Shown here: positions 26,380 through 34,639 of the stretch, in pieces
How the letters are laid out: each line of letters starts with the position of its first letter
Position numbering within the stretch: the stretch's first letter is position 1
Assembly (NCBI GenBank): GCA_052168355.1
Contig: JBQLZQ010000082.1
Span: forward strand, 1 to 39,735
Source: JBQLZQ01 sp052168355
Lineage (GTDB): Bacteria > Pseudomonadota > Alphaproteobacteria > DSM-16000 > Inquilinaceae
Reading direction: 5' to 3'
Length of the DNA stretch: 39,735 nt
The notes under the pieces: model-generated
Told to the model about the DNA's origin: nothing
Seen by the model: the letters and a program-made list of their open reading frames with translations, nothing else
Databases searched by the model: none
Translations under genes and position numbers: made by a program

Positions 26380-27471
26380 GTGAGCGTAGACGCGACAATT
26401 ACGCTTGCCGAGGTCGAGCGGTTTATCCGGCGCATGCCCGGCTCCCACCCCGAGGCCGGCCATGCCCTGCGGGATCGGCAGCGCCGTCACACCGCCAGCG
26501 GCGAGACGCTGGGTCGACTGACCGAGATCGCGTTCTGGATGGCAAGCTGGCAAAACCGGACGCCACCGACCATGAATCGGACGCGGGTGGTGGTGTTCGG
26601 CGCGACCCATGGCGTCGATGTCGGTCTCGCGCCCTCCGCCGATATCGTCGATGCGACGGCGCGGCGGATTCTATCGCTGCAGGACGACGATGCGCCGGTC
26701 GCCCGCTTATGCAGGATGATGGGGGCCGACCTTCGGGTCTACAACCTGTCCGTGGACCATCCGACGGACCCGTTCACCGATGGACCGGCGATGGATGACG
26801 CGACCTGCGCACGGGCGGTGGTGCGGGGGATGATGGCGGTGGAGGAGGGGTTGGATCTGCTGTGCGTCGGCGATGTCGGCACGGCCAACCGGACGTCGGC
26901 CGCGGCCATGAGCACGGCGCTGTTCGGCGGCGGGGCCAGCGATTGGCTGGAATCCAGACCGGGCGAGGATGCCAACGACCTGGCGCGACGCACCGCCGCC
27001 GTGGCCGAGGGGCTGGCCACCAACCGGCCGGCCATGACCGACCCGCTGCAGGTGCTGCGGTGCCTGGGCGGGCGCGACATGGCGGCCATCGTCGGCGCCA
27101 TCGTGGCCGCGCGGTTCGCCGGGACGCCGGTTCTGCTCGACGGGTTCGTCAGCACGGCCGCCGCCGGGGTTCTTTGGGCGTTGGATCGCCACAATGTCGA
27201 TCATTGCCTGGCCGCTCATTTCTCCTCCGAACCCGCGCACCGGCGCCTGCTGGACAAGATCGAGAGAGACGCCATCCTCGATCTCGATATCGGTGCCGGC
27301 GAGGCGACCGGGGCCGCGGTGGCGATGGCCGTGGTTCGCGCGGCGGTGGAATGTCACGCCGTGCCCGGGTCCGAGACGTCGGCGGATCCGGCCGCGGAGT
27401 CGGGCAGCGAGGCGTCGGACATCCCCGAACCACTGGTGATGGACGCCAAAGAACCCATGTCATCCGAATGA
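26380..27471 (+). CDS. cobT: Nicotinate-nucleotide--dimethylbenzimidazole phosphoribosyltransferase
   Basis: 363 residues. It makes alpha-ribazole-phosphate from DMB and NaMN for the lower ligand of cobalamin. Characteristic stretches: VVFGATHGV, the GDVGTANRTSAAA loop, GGRDMAAIVGAIVAA, PVLLDGFVSTAAA, and DIGAGEATGAA with Glu308 at the place of the catalytic Glu (Glu317 in Salmonella CobT). GTG start. The last 35 residues after the core are acidic and probably disordered. No other cobalamin gene and no recognisable cobalamin riboswitch lies in the 155 bases upstream. Confidence 0.93.
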   Translation: MSVDATITLAEVERFIRRMPGSHPEAGHALRDRQRRHTASGETLGRLTEIAFWMASWQNRTPPTMNRTRVVVFGATHGVDVGLAPSADIVDATARRILSLQDDDAPVARLCRMMGADLRVYNLSVDHPTDPFTDGPAMDDATCARAVVRGMMAVEEGLDLLCVGDVGTANRTSAAAMSTALFGGGASDWLESRPGEDANDLARRTAAVAEGLATNRPAMTDPLQVLRCLGGRDMAAIVGAIVAARFAGTPVLLDGFVSTAAAGVLWALDRHNVDHCLAAHFSSEPAHRRLLDKIERDAILDLDIGAGEATGAAVAMAVVRAAVECHAVPGSETSADPAAESGSEASDIPEPLVMDAKEPMSSE

Positions 27472-27532
27472 CAGGTGGTTCCAGTGTGACGGTCTCCAAT
27501 GGCGTGACCGTGGACCGCGCCCGTTTTGCCGG

Positions 27533-28828
27533 GTGACGGTGAAGACGATCGCCGGCCGGTGGACGGCAACCGGGCCGCGCAGCGGGCCGGTCAGCCTGCG
27601 CACGCTGATCCTAATCCGATGGATCGCGGTCGGAGGGCAACTCGCGGCCGTTCTCGGCGTCGCTTACGGGTTCGACTACCGGTTGCCTATGGCGCCGGTT
27701 CTGGCGGTGATCCTGATTTCGGCGCTGCTCAATCTGGCGGCCACGGTTCAGCGTCGGATCCGGCGTGGCCTGACCGACGGCGAGGCCCGTCTTTACCTGG
27801 CCTACGATTTGCTGCAATTGGCCGTGCTGCTGTTCCTGACCGGCGGCCTACTGAACCCCTTCGTGATCATGCTTCTGGCGCCGCTGACCGTATCGGCCAC
27901 CACGCTGGGACGGCGCAGCACGCTGATCCTGACCGGCCTGACGCTGGCCTGCATCGCGCTTCTGGCCATCTGGCACTATCCGTTGCCGGGACCGGCCGGC
28001 ATGGTCGATACCGCCCCGTCCTATCGGTTCGGGCTGTGGCTGGCGCTCACCGCGTCGACCATCTTTTATGCCCTCTATATCGGACGGGTCGCGGCCGAAG
28101 CCCGGCGTGGCCGCGAGGCCCTGACCGCCAGCCGACTGGCTCTGGCGCGGGAACAGCAGGTGTCGGCGGTCGGCGCCTTGGCGGCCGCCGCCGCGCACGA
28201 GCTGGGGACACCGTTGAGCACCATCGCCGTGGTGGCCAAGGAGCTGTCGCGCGAGCTTCCGGCGGCCGGCCCCCTGGCCGACGACGCGGCCCTGCTGCTG
28301 GAGCAGACCGAACGGTGCCGGGCCATCCTGGCGCAGCTTGGCCAGCGGCCCGAAAACGACGCCGGCGATCCATCGGCGGTGCTGGCGTTGCCGTCCCTGA
28401 TCGAAACCGCCGCCGAGCGGCACAAGCGCCCCACGATTACACTGGCGATCCAAACCGCGTCCGGGGCCCAGGGGCCGGCCCCGCTGGTGCGGCGAACGCC
28501 CGAGCTCATGCACGGTTTGGGCAATTTGGTTCAAAACGCGTTCCATTTCGCCCGAACGACGGTGACGGTGATTGTCGACTGGGATCCGGACATGGCCCAG
28601 ATCACCTTGACCGATGATGGTCCGGGGTTCCCGCCGGGCCTGCTGGACCGTATCGGCGAACCGTATTTTTCCACCCGCGGCGGCAGCGGCGATCACATGG
28701 GGCTCGGCATCTTTATCGCCAGTACGCTGTTGGCCCAGTCGGGGGCCGAAATCGGGTTCAACAGGTCGGCAATGGGCGGGGCGGAGGTTGTCCTGCGCTG
28801 GAAACGTCCTATGTTAGAATTGTCCTAA
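27533..28828 (+). CDS. regB: Redox-sensing histidine kinase RegB/PrrB/ActS
   Basis: 431 residues. Six membrane helices (about 24-180) precede the kinase. The quinone-sensing motif GGLLNPF is at 104-110. The H-box AAAAAHELGTPLS carries the phosphoacceptor His222. The redox-active Cys lies in the helix ERCRAIL (Cys262, equivalent to Cys265 of Rhodobacter RegB). The ATP-binding part has NLVQNAFHFA, DDGPGFPP and GDHMGLGIFIA. It phosphorylates RegA in response to the redox state of the quinone pool. GTG start at 27533, with no clear ribosome binding site, 61 bases after cobT. regA follows on the same strand. Confidence 0.95.
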   Translation: MTVKTIAGRWTATGPRSGPVSLRTLILIRWIAVGGQLAAVLGVAYGFDYRLPMAPVLAVILISALLNLAATVQRRIRRGLTDGEARLYLAYDLLQLAVLLFLTGGLLNPFVIMLLAPLTVSATTLGRRSTLILTGLTLACIALLAIWHYPLPGPAGMVDTAPSYRFGLWLALTASTIFYALYIGRVAAEARRGREALTASRLALAREQQVSAVGALAAAAAHELGTPLSTIAVVAKELSRELPAAGPLADDAALLLEQTERCRAILAQLGQRPENDAGDPSAVLALPSLIETAAERHKRPTITLAIQTASGAQGPAPLVRRTPELMHGLGNLVQNAFHFARTTVTVIVDWDPDMAQITLTDDGPGFPPGLLDRIGEPYFSTRGGSGDHMGLGIFIASTLLAQSGAEIGFNRSAMGGAEVVLRWKRPMLELS

Positions 28829-28880
28829 ATCAGCAGGGCGGCGTCCCCGGTCGCCCGTGGTCCGGCGGAGACAGGATATC

Positions 28881-29465
28881 ATGCAGACCAATGCGGCTTT
28901 CGACGTCGCGGTTCGGGAAACCCCGGCACGTGTTGCCGTCCGCAGTCTTTTGCTTGTGGACGACGATGCACCGTTTCGGCAGCGCCTGGCACGGGCAATG
29001 GAGCAGCGCGGTTTCGACGTGACGACCGCCGAGGGGGTGACCGAAGCATTGGATTTCGCCCGCAAGCATGCGCCCGCCTATGCCGTGCTGGATCTGCGGC
29101 TGGGCGACGGCAACGGTCTGGAGATCGTCCAGGCCCTGCGCGACGCGCGGTCCGATGCAAAGATCGTCATTTTGACGGGCTATGCCAACATCGCCACGGC
29201 GGTTGCCGCCGTGAAGGCCGGGGCCCTGGACTATCTGGCCAAGCCGGCAGACGCCGATCAGGTCGCCGCCGCGCTGTTGACGTCCGGCGAACGATCGTTG
29301 CCGCCGCCGCCGGAAAACCCGATGTCGGCCGACCGGGTACGGTGGGAACATATCCAGCGCGTGTTCGAGCAGTGCGACCGGAACGTGTCGGAAACCGCGC
29401 GTCGGTTGAAGATGCATCGGCGCACCCTGCAGCGCATTCTCAACAAGCACGCTCCGCGACCCTGA
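28881..29465 (+). CDS. regA: Response regulator RegA/PrrA/ActR
   Basis: 194 residues. Receiver domain at 20-140 with acidic pocket VDDDAPF (Asp27-29), phosphoacceptor Asp71 in YAVLDLRLGDG, Thr in ILTGYANIATAV and Lys in LAKPAD. A short proline linker (LPPPPENP) leads to a Fis-type helix-turn-helix at the C-terminus, NVSETARRLKMHRRTLQRIL, nearly invariant in RegA proteins. It is a global regulator of respiration, redox and energy genes in alphaproteobacteria. ATG 28881 is chosen over the upstream GTG because homologues begin near here and ggag precedes it. Confidence 0.96.
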   Translation: MQTNAAFDVAVRETPARVAVRSLLLVDDDAPFRQRLARAMEQRGFDVTTAEGVTEALDFARKHAPAYAVLDLRLGDGNGLEIVQALRDARSDAKIVILTGYANIATAVAAVKAGALDYLAKPADADQVAAALLTSGERSLPPPPENPMSADRVRWEHIQRVFEQCDRNVSETARRLKMHRRTLQRILNKHAPRP

Positions 29466-29472
29466 TCGGGGC

Positions 29473-29495
29473 CGGAACGCCGGCCGGCCGTTCCG
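29473..29495 (+). terminator. Hairpin after regA
   Basis: Perfect 7-bp arms cggaacg (29473-29479) and cgttccg (29489-29495) with a 9-base GC-rich loop ccggccggc, starting 8 bases after the regA stop. No T run follows. It is a likely end of the regBA transcript, weakly supported. Confidence 0.4.
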
Positions 29496-29585
29496 CGATC
29501 TTGCAGCGCCGCCGCTTTGCGGGCACTAAGAGTCCTCTTATCAGAAGGATCCTAGGGCCTCCTCAGGCGGCCTTGGCGCGACGGC

Positions 29586-31070
29586 ATGGCGGTACCACCA
29601 GACGACAATACTGACTCCGGGGCTTTGATCGAGCGCGTCGAGGCGATGCGGGGCGTGCGTGTCCTATGCGTCGGCGACGCCATGATCGACCGGTTCGTGC
29701 ACGGGGCGGTGGACCGCGTGTCGCCGGAGGCGCCGATCCCCATCCTGCGCGTGGCCGGCGAATCGGTCATGCCCGGCGGCGCCGGCAACGTGACGGCCAA
29801 TCTGGCGGCGCTGGGCGCCGAGGCGGTTCTGGTCGCGATCGCCGGGGAGGACGAGGCCGGCGACCAGCTTGCCCGCCTTCTGGCCGACTTGGGGACCGCC
29901 GAGATCCATCTGCTGCGGGCGCCCCGCCATCCGACAACGGTCAAGACGCGCTTCACGGCCAGTGGGCAGCAGCTTCTGCGGGCCGACAGGGAAGCCGATG
30001 GGCCGCATGACGATGCCTGTGTCCAACGGCTGCTGGACGCGGCCCGCAGCGCGCTGGACGCCTGCGGCGCGGTGATCCTGTCGGACTACGGCAAGGGCGT
30101 GGTCGACGCGGCGGTGGCGGAAGGGATCATCGCCGCCGCGCGCGATGCGGGCATTCCGGTCGTCGTCGATCCCAAGGGCCGGGACTACGGGCGATACCGG
30201 GGGGCGACCGTGGTCACGCCCAACCGGCGCGAACTGGCCGAAGCCAGCGGTGCCCCCGTGGACGGCGACGACGCCGTCGTCGCCGCGGCCGGCGGTCTGA
30301 TCGCCCGGTCGGGGGTCGGCGCGCTGGTGGTCACCCGCAGCGAGGAAGGCATGACCGTGGTTCCCGCCGCCGGTCAGCCGGTCCACCTGCGTGGCGAGGC
30401 GCGGGAGGTGTTCGACGTTTCGGGGGCCGGCGATACCGTGGTAGCGACCCTGGCCGCCGCGCTCGCGGCCGGTGCGTCGCTGAACGAGGCGGCGCGGTTG
30501 GCCAATGTGGCCGGCGGTATCGTCGTCGGCAAGCGTGGTACGGCCACCGTGCGCAACGGCGAGCTGTCGGCCGCCTGCCGGCACCAAGACTGGGCGCGGA
30601 GCGATACCAAGATCGTTTCGGGACCGGCGGCCGCGCGTCAGGCGGCCCGATGGCGCCAGGCGGGGCTGCGCGTGGGCTTTACCAATGGCTGTTTCGATCT
30701 GCTGCACCCCGGCCACATCGCCCTGATGGGCCAGGCGCGGGCCGCCTGCGACCGGTTGATCGTCGGCCTCAACAGCGATGCCTCGGTGCAGCGGCTGAAG
30801 GGTCCCGACCGGCCGGTGCAGGCCGAGGTGGCGCGGGCCACGGTGCTGGCCTCGCTCGCGGCCGTCGACCTGGTTGTCGTCTTTGCCGAAGATACGCCGC
30901 TGGCTCTGATCGAAGCCATCCGCCCCGATGTCCTGGTCAAGGGCGCCGACTACACCATCGACCGGGTGGTCGGCGCCGCCGAGGTCGAAGCCTATGGTGG
31001 CACCGTAATGCTGGCCGATCTGGCGCCGGGGCACAGCACGACGGCGACGATCGGCCGTCTGCGCGGTTGA
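29586..31070 (+). CDS. hldE: Bifunctional heptose-7-phosphate kinase / heptose-1-phosphate adenylyltransferase
   Basis: 494 residues. It catalyses two steps in making ADP-heptose for the LPS inner core. Residues 1-320 are the PfkB-type kinase: GDAMIDRFVHGAVDRVSPEAPIP, GGAGNVTANLAALGA, and DVSGAGDTVVATLAAAL with the catalytic Asp of GAGD at about 281. Residues about 355-494 are the nucleotidyltransferase: VGFTNGCFDLLHPGHIALM with HPGH at 374-377, and LVKGADYTIDRVVGAAEV. Both halves have their key residues, so the fused enzyme should be functional. No other heptose gene lies nearby. Confidence 0.97.
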   Translation: MAVPPDDNTDSGALIERVEAMRGVRVLCVGDAMIDRFVHGAVDRVSPEAPIPILRVAGESVMPGGAGNVTANLAALGAEAVLVAIAGEDEAGDQLARLLADLGTAEIHLLRAPRHPTTVKTRFTASGQQLLRADREADGPHDDACVQRLLDAARSALDACGAVILSDYGKGVVDAAVAEGIIAAARDAGIPVVVDPKGRDYGRYRGATVVTPNRRELAEASGAPVDGDDAVVAAAGGLIARSGVGALVVTRSEEGMTVVPAAGQPVHLRGEAREVFDVSGAGDTVVATLAAALAAGASLNEAARLANVAGGIVVGKRGTATVRNGELSAACRHQDWARSDTKIVSGPAAARQAARWRQAGLRVGFTNGCFDLLHPGHIALMGQARAACDRLIVGLNSDASVQRLKGPDRPVQAEVARATVLASLAAVDLVVVFAEDTPLALIEAIRPDVLVKGADYTIDRVVGAAEVEAYGGTVMLADLAPGHSTTATIGRLRG

Positions 31071-31100
31071 GGTCTCTCAGGCCCGCCTCGCCGCGGCCGA

Positions 31101-31571
31101 TCAGATGCCGGGATCTTCCAGCCGGTGGACCCGGCTGGCGGCGGCGCGGCCGAACCGAATCAGCAGTGCCTTGCGGCGCGCGGCGTTCAGCGGGCTGGGG
31201 AAGGCTTCGCGCAGCACGGTCGAATCGTAAGCGTCGGCGACCATCAGACCGCACTCCTCGGGAACCGCCTCCAGCGGAAAGCTTTCCGGGACGGCAAAAT
31301 AGAACAGATCGCAGAAATCCAGATATTGCGTCCATTTGCGGTCGGCGCGCAGGTCGGCCAGGCTGACCTTGACCTCGACGATCGTCAGATGGCCACGGTC
31401 GTCCATGGCCATGACATCGGCGCGGCGCCCGCTCTTGAGCGCGAATTCGGTGACGCTGACCAGACCGTGGGATGCCAGGGCGCGACGCACGCCGCGCGTC
31501 ACATCGGCGGTCAGCCGCGCCGCGCCCGGTACATCCACGCCTGGATCGCCATCAGCCATGCCGGGGATCAT
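31101..31571 (-). CDS. mmcB: MmcB-family DNA repair protein
   Basis: 156 residues. Family of the Caulobacter SOS protein involved in mitomycin C resistance. Nuclease-like core: SGRRADVMAMDDRGHLTIVEVKVS, with Asp and the E-V-K triad of a PD-(D/E)xK fold, then DLRADRKWTQYLDFCDLFYFAVP. I set the start at ATG 31571, which has GGAG six bases upstream. The longer GTG start at 31604 would overlap the -10 box and lie upstream of the predicted transcription start. A LexA box lies just upstream, matching the known SOS control of this gene in Caulobacter. Confidence 0.9.
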   Translation of the reverse strand: MIPGMADGDPGVDVPGAARLTADVTRGVRRALASHGLVSVTEFALKSGRRADVMAMDDRGHLTIVEVKVSLADLRADRKWTQYLDFCDLFYFAVPESFPLEAVPEECGLMVADAYDSTVLREAFPSPLNAARRKALLIRFGRAAASRVHRLEDPGI

Positions 31572-31582
31572 CGCCGTCTCCG

Positions 31583-31608
31583 GTTCCGGTTTCGTTCCGG
31601 ACACTATA
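31583..31608 (-). promoter_or_regulatory. LexA (SOS) box and -10 element of mmcB
   Basis: GTTC at 31583-31586 and GTTC at 31594-31597 with a spacer of exactly 7 (cggtttc) give GTTC-N7-GTTC, the alphaproteobacterial LexA site, here on the plus strand. The minus-strand -10-like hexamer TATAGT lies at 31603-31608, so transcription should begin near 31596, inside the box. LexA bound there would block initiation. Confidence 0.7.
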
Positions 31609-31711
31609 ACAACCCGATGCCGTTTCGCGCCAAGCCTGAAATATGCTCCTCTTGCCCTATCGGCGCCGGCGGGGCAGCCTTGGGCTCCGGTTCCCCGCCG
31701 AAAGACCCGCC

Positions 31712-32461
31712 ATGCGCCGGATCCCCACCGCGCTGCTTCTTCTTCTGACCGTCGTGGCCTTCGGCTCCGGCCGGCCGGCCGACGGGCCGCCTCCCGCCCC
31801 CGTCGGGATGCCTTGGGCCGCCATCGGCAAACTCACCTTCTCCGGCGGCGGCTACTGCACCGGTGCCCTGGTCGCGCCACGGGTGGTGGTGACGGCCGGC
31901 CATTGTCTGGCCGGGCCGTGGATGGGGGACGGTCCGCAGGCCTTCTACGCCGGACCCGCGGACAACGGGTGGACGGCGCGGTCCGATATCGCCGCGGTCG
32001 AGATCGCGGCCGGTTTCGACTATGACCGGTTCGCGGCCGGCAGCGATCTGGACGGGCTCGATTACGGGTTCGTCCTTCTGACCGCGCCCATCGGGACCGA
32101 GATTGGGTATTTCACCGTGCGTCCGTTGTCGGGCAGGGAGATGTCGGTGGCGCGGACCGGAGAGGGATCGCCGGTGATCCAGGCCGGCTACGGTGGCGAC
32201 GGATCCGGTGTGCTCAGCATACGGACCGGCTGCGCCGTCGCCAGGGGGCCGGTTCCCGGAACGCTGAGCCATGGCTGCGACACCCGGCCGGGCGACAGCG
32301 GATCGCCCCTGTTCCTCGATCGGGAGGGGCGGTTCGAACTGATCGGCATCGATTCGGCGTCCTATTCGGGCCCCGATCCCCGTCATGTCGCCGTCGACAG
32401 CGGCGCTTTTGTCGACGCGCTGGCCCGCTTCGTCCAAGGCGGCGAACCGGACGAGGGCTGA
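31712..32461 (+). CDS. Secreted trypsin-like serine protease (S1 family)
   Basis: 249 residues. Short signal peptide at 1-20 (RIPTALLLLLTVVAFGSG). Chymotrypsin-fold catalytic triad: His64 in VTAGHCL, Asp117 in GLDYGFVLL, Ser196 in TRPGDSGSPLF. Cysteine pairs Cys49-Cys65 and Cys174-Cys189 are placed to form the usual disulfides. It is a periplasmic or secreted endopeptidase; substrate unknown. No PDZ domain, so not DegP-like. ATG 31712 is used because the signal peptide starts here; the longer frame upstream to 31643 has no signal and crosses the mmcB promoter region. Confidence 0.88.
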   Translation: MRRIPTALLLLLTVVAFGSGRPADGPPPAPVGMPWAAIGKLTFSGGGYCTGALVAPRVVVTAGHCLAGPWMGDGPQAFYAGPADNGWTARSDIAAVEIAAGFDYDRFAAGSDLDGLDYGFVLLTAPIGTEIGYFTVRPLSGREMSVARTGEGSPVIQAGYGGDGSGVLSIRTGCAVARGPVPGTLSHGCDTRPGDSGSPLFLDREGRFELIGIDSASYSGPDPRHVAVDSGAFVDALARFVQGGEPDEG

Positions 32462-32485
32462 CCAAGGGCGCGCCGGCCCGGCGGA

Positions 32486-33013
32486 TTAGGGAAGGCGACG
32501 CTCCAGCTCGCCGCGCAGCACCGGGTCGTCGGCGCAAACGATCCCATCGGCCACCCAGACCGACCGGCGGAACAGCCCTTCGCGCGGCGCCAGCACCGTG
32601 CACTCGGCGTAGCCCTGGCCCGCCACATAGCGGGGCGTGAGGTACGACGCCGCCACGCCGCCGCCGATCAGCAGCAGGGCCGCGATCAGGGGAAAGGCGC
32701 TGAGAGCCCGGCCAAGCCCGGTGCGGTCGTCCTCCACCTCGTCATCCCCGATGTCACGGTTGAGCGCGCGGCCGAAGGCGCCGACGGCAACGACGACCAG
32801 CCACAAGGACCAGCCGGCGGCAAACACCGCCAAGGCCAGCCCCCACCCCGCGCTGGGTCCGATCACCACATGGGTTTCGCCGCCGAACAGGCCGGTCCAA
32901 AGGGCGATCGCCTGCGCCGCCAGCCACATGGCAATCAGGCCGAACAGCACAAGCAGCGGAACGCAGACGGCAAAGGCAATCAGAAGGACGAAGAAGGCGG
33001 CGACGCGGCTCAT
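32486..33013 (-). CDS. Membrane protein of unknown function
   Basis: 175 residues. Three hydrophobic segments: about 5-38 (long, may be two helices), 57-82 and 104-125 (FPLIAALLLIGGGVAASYL). The C-terminal 50 residues are soluble, with two cysteines (YAECTVLAPREG and DGIVCADDPVLR) in a strand-rich segment that probably lies in the periplasm. Between helices 2 and 3 there is an acidic cytosolic loop (RDIGDDEVEDDR). I recognise no family. Convergent with the protease gene at a 24-base distance. Confidence 0.7.
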   Translation of the reverse strand: MSRVAAFFVLLIAFAVCVPLLVLFGLIAMWLAAQAIALWTGLFGGETHVVIGPSAGWGLALAVFAAGWSLWLVVVAVGAFGRALNRDIGDDEVEDDRTGLGRALSAFPLIAALLLIGGGVAASYLTPRYVAGQGYAECTVLAPREGLFRRSVWVADGIVCADDPVLRGELERRLP

Positions 33014-33145
33014 CGGCGAAACTCCCTGGGGCGGGCTTTATCGGTCACCGACAGCATATCGTTCCGGCGCGCGTTCGTCAGGCGCTTCGCAACCTCCTCT
33101 TTTTGACTGCCGGTACGCGACGCCACCGCGCCGACGTCGCCGGTG

Positions 33146-33841
33146 TCAGAAACCGCGCTCGCGGGCTTCCTCGGTCAGGGTTTCCAGCAACGCCACCGCG
33201 TCCTCGTCGCCCAGTTCCGCGGCCTTTTCCAGCAGGTCGAGCACCAGCACTTCCTCGGGCGCGTCCAGATCGCGGAGATGCAGGATGGCCAGACGGGTCA
33301 TGGCCGCCGCCTCGCCGCCGTCCGCACCGATGCGGTAGAAATGCTTGGCGCGTTCCTGGTCGACCGATTCGTCGAACAGCCCGGCCTCGGCGGCCATGCC
33401 GACATTGAGCGCGGCCTTGGCATTGCCGTGACTGGCGGCGACGGCATAGTGCCGGTATCCGGCTTCCGGGTCGGGAAACACGCCCTCGCCGTTGAGATAG
33501 CTGTCGCCCAGCAGCCCGTGGGCCAGGCCGGCCAGGCCGTGTTCGGGATGATCGGCATCGTCGACCTGATCGGCCGCCTCGCGCAACAGCGCAAAGGCCC
33601 TGTCATCGTCCGGCTCGTCCACGGACGGATCCTTCAACAGCACGGCCAGGGTGATCTTGGCGGTCGGGTCGTCGGCGATGTCGACGATGCTGTCGAGCAC
33701 CTGCCGGATGCGCGGCCGATCGGGCTCCGGGTCGTCGGACAATAAGGCGGTCAACAGACCGGCCGCCTCGGTATAGCGGCCCAACGCCACGCAATCCTCG
33801 GCAAATTCGTAGACGCGCTGGATGTCGATCTTTTCGGTCAT
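33146..33841 (-). CDS. Sel1/TPR-like repeat protein
   Basis: 231 residues of antiparallel helix pairs. The middle and C-terminal parts match Sel1-like repeats: GLLGDSYLNGEGVFPDPEAGYRHYAVAASHGNAKAALNVGMAAE, then DQERAKHFYRIGADGGEAAAMTRLAILHL, then LLEKAAELGDEDAVALLE. Repeats of about 36 residues start at about 75. The N-terminus (MTEKIDIQRVYEFAED) is a TPR-like helix pair with acidic loops. No signal peptide; a cytosolic adaptor is the likely role. ATG 33841 is chosen over the frame to 33997, which has no repeat character upstream. Confidence 0.8.
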   Translation of the reverse strand: MTEKIDIQRVYEFAEDCVALGRYTEAAGLLTALLSDDPEPDRPRIRQVLDSIVDIADDPTAKITLAVLLKDPSVDEPDDDRAFALLREAADQVDDADHPEHGLAGLAHGLLGDSYLNGEGVFPDPEAGYRHYAVAASHGNAKAALNVGMAAEAGLFDESVDQERAKHFYRIGADGGEAAAMTRLAILHLRDLDAPEEVLVLDLLEKAAELGDEDAVALLETLTEEARERGF

Positions 33842-34010
33842 GGCGGTCCGGTCGCGGGTGTCGGGGCAAACTGTCGCTACCAACATGGGGCCGGGAGCGC
33901 GCCGGACAAAGATTTTCGAACCGTCGGGACTTCGAAGCCGGGCGGCGGCCCGGCCCACTCCGCTCTTTGGCCCCGGCGGCGCCGCTGCTATAAACACCGC
34001 ACGGCCTCCA

Positions 34011-34087
34011 GTCCCCGTAGCTCAGCAGGATAGAGCACGAGATTCCTAATCTCGGGGTCGCAGGTTCGAATCCTGCCGGGGACGCCA
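34011..34087 (+). tRNA. tRNA-Arg (anticodon CCU)
   Basis: 77-base cloverleaf folded by eye. Acceptor arms gtccccg/cggggac, D arm gctc/gagc, anticodon stem cgaga/tctcg with loop ttcctaa (anticodon CCT, reads AGG), T arm gcagg/cctgc with loop ttcgaat, then discriminator G and an encoded CCA. All stems pair perfectly. It stands alone between a Sel1-like gene and an intergenic region with insertion sequence remains. Confidence 0.95.
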
Positions 34088-34103
34088 CGTCCATATGGGT
34101 CCG

Positions 34104-34149
34104 TTCCGGACACATGGGTTACAGATTATTCCGGAGACATAGGTAACAC
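34104..34149. mobile_element. Paired imperfect repeats resembling an IS481-type end
   Basis: Two imperfect 21-base direct repeats, ttccggacacatgggttacag (34104-34124; shown in parts: ttccggacacatgg + gttacag) and its partner at 34129-34149 (ttccggagacatagg + taacac), differ at only a few positions and are 25 bases apart. The tandem TTCCGGA-ACAT-GGT-AC pattern is like the ends of IS481-family elements as I remember them. No transposase frame survives, so at most an end fragment is left. It lies 17 bases after the tRNA-Arg gene. Confidence 0.4.
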
Positions 34150-34639
34150 CTTTGCTCCGAAAAGACCGCCACCGTGACGGCCCGTGTCGCCGGGTTCGTC
34201 CGACACGATTAGCACAGCGTGCGCACCTGACATTGTAGAACACAATGAAGCGAATCTCGCGCGCTGTTGGTAACCGCGATGGTCTTTGCAGTTGGTCCGA
34301 GAGTCGATATTTGTCGATATCTTGGGTGCCTGCAGCGCATGTAGCGTATGACGTAGGCCCGCGCCGCACATTTTTTTTGTCGCTGTATGCCGCAGAAACA
34401 CTGACATTCTTGCGCTCAAATACGGGGGCAAATAACGACGCAAATATTTTTAGGATTATTTAACCATTGCAGCGCAACTTTCCATCATAGCTTGCGGAAT
34501 ATCCCGCTTGCTTCCAATGGGCTGCGATTACAGCTGACGTGTCCTCAGACCTTCCAGCAGAGCACGTGGCCCGATGGTCTCGAAGAGTGGAGGCCCGGTA
34601 TCGAAAGGCCGGTCCACCCGATATCAGAAGGGATGTCAC
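34150..34639. other. Intergenic region upstream of the histone-like gene
   Basis: No gene is supported in these 490 bases. The section 34290-34460 is AT-rich compared with the rest of the window and includes a T8 run (34371-34378) and aaatatttttaggattattt (34441-34460). A short direct repeat gtcgatat occurs twice around 34305. The promoter of the histone-like gene is probably in the AT-rich part, about 180 bases or more before the ATG, leaving a long untranslated leader; no clear -35/-10 pair could be fixed. Confidence 0.4.
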
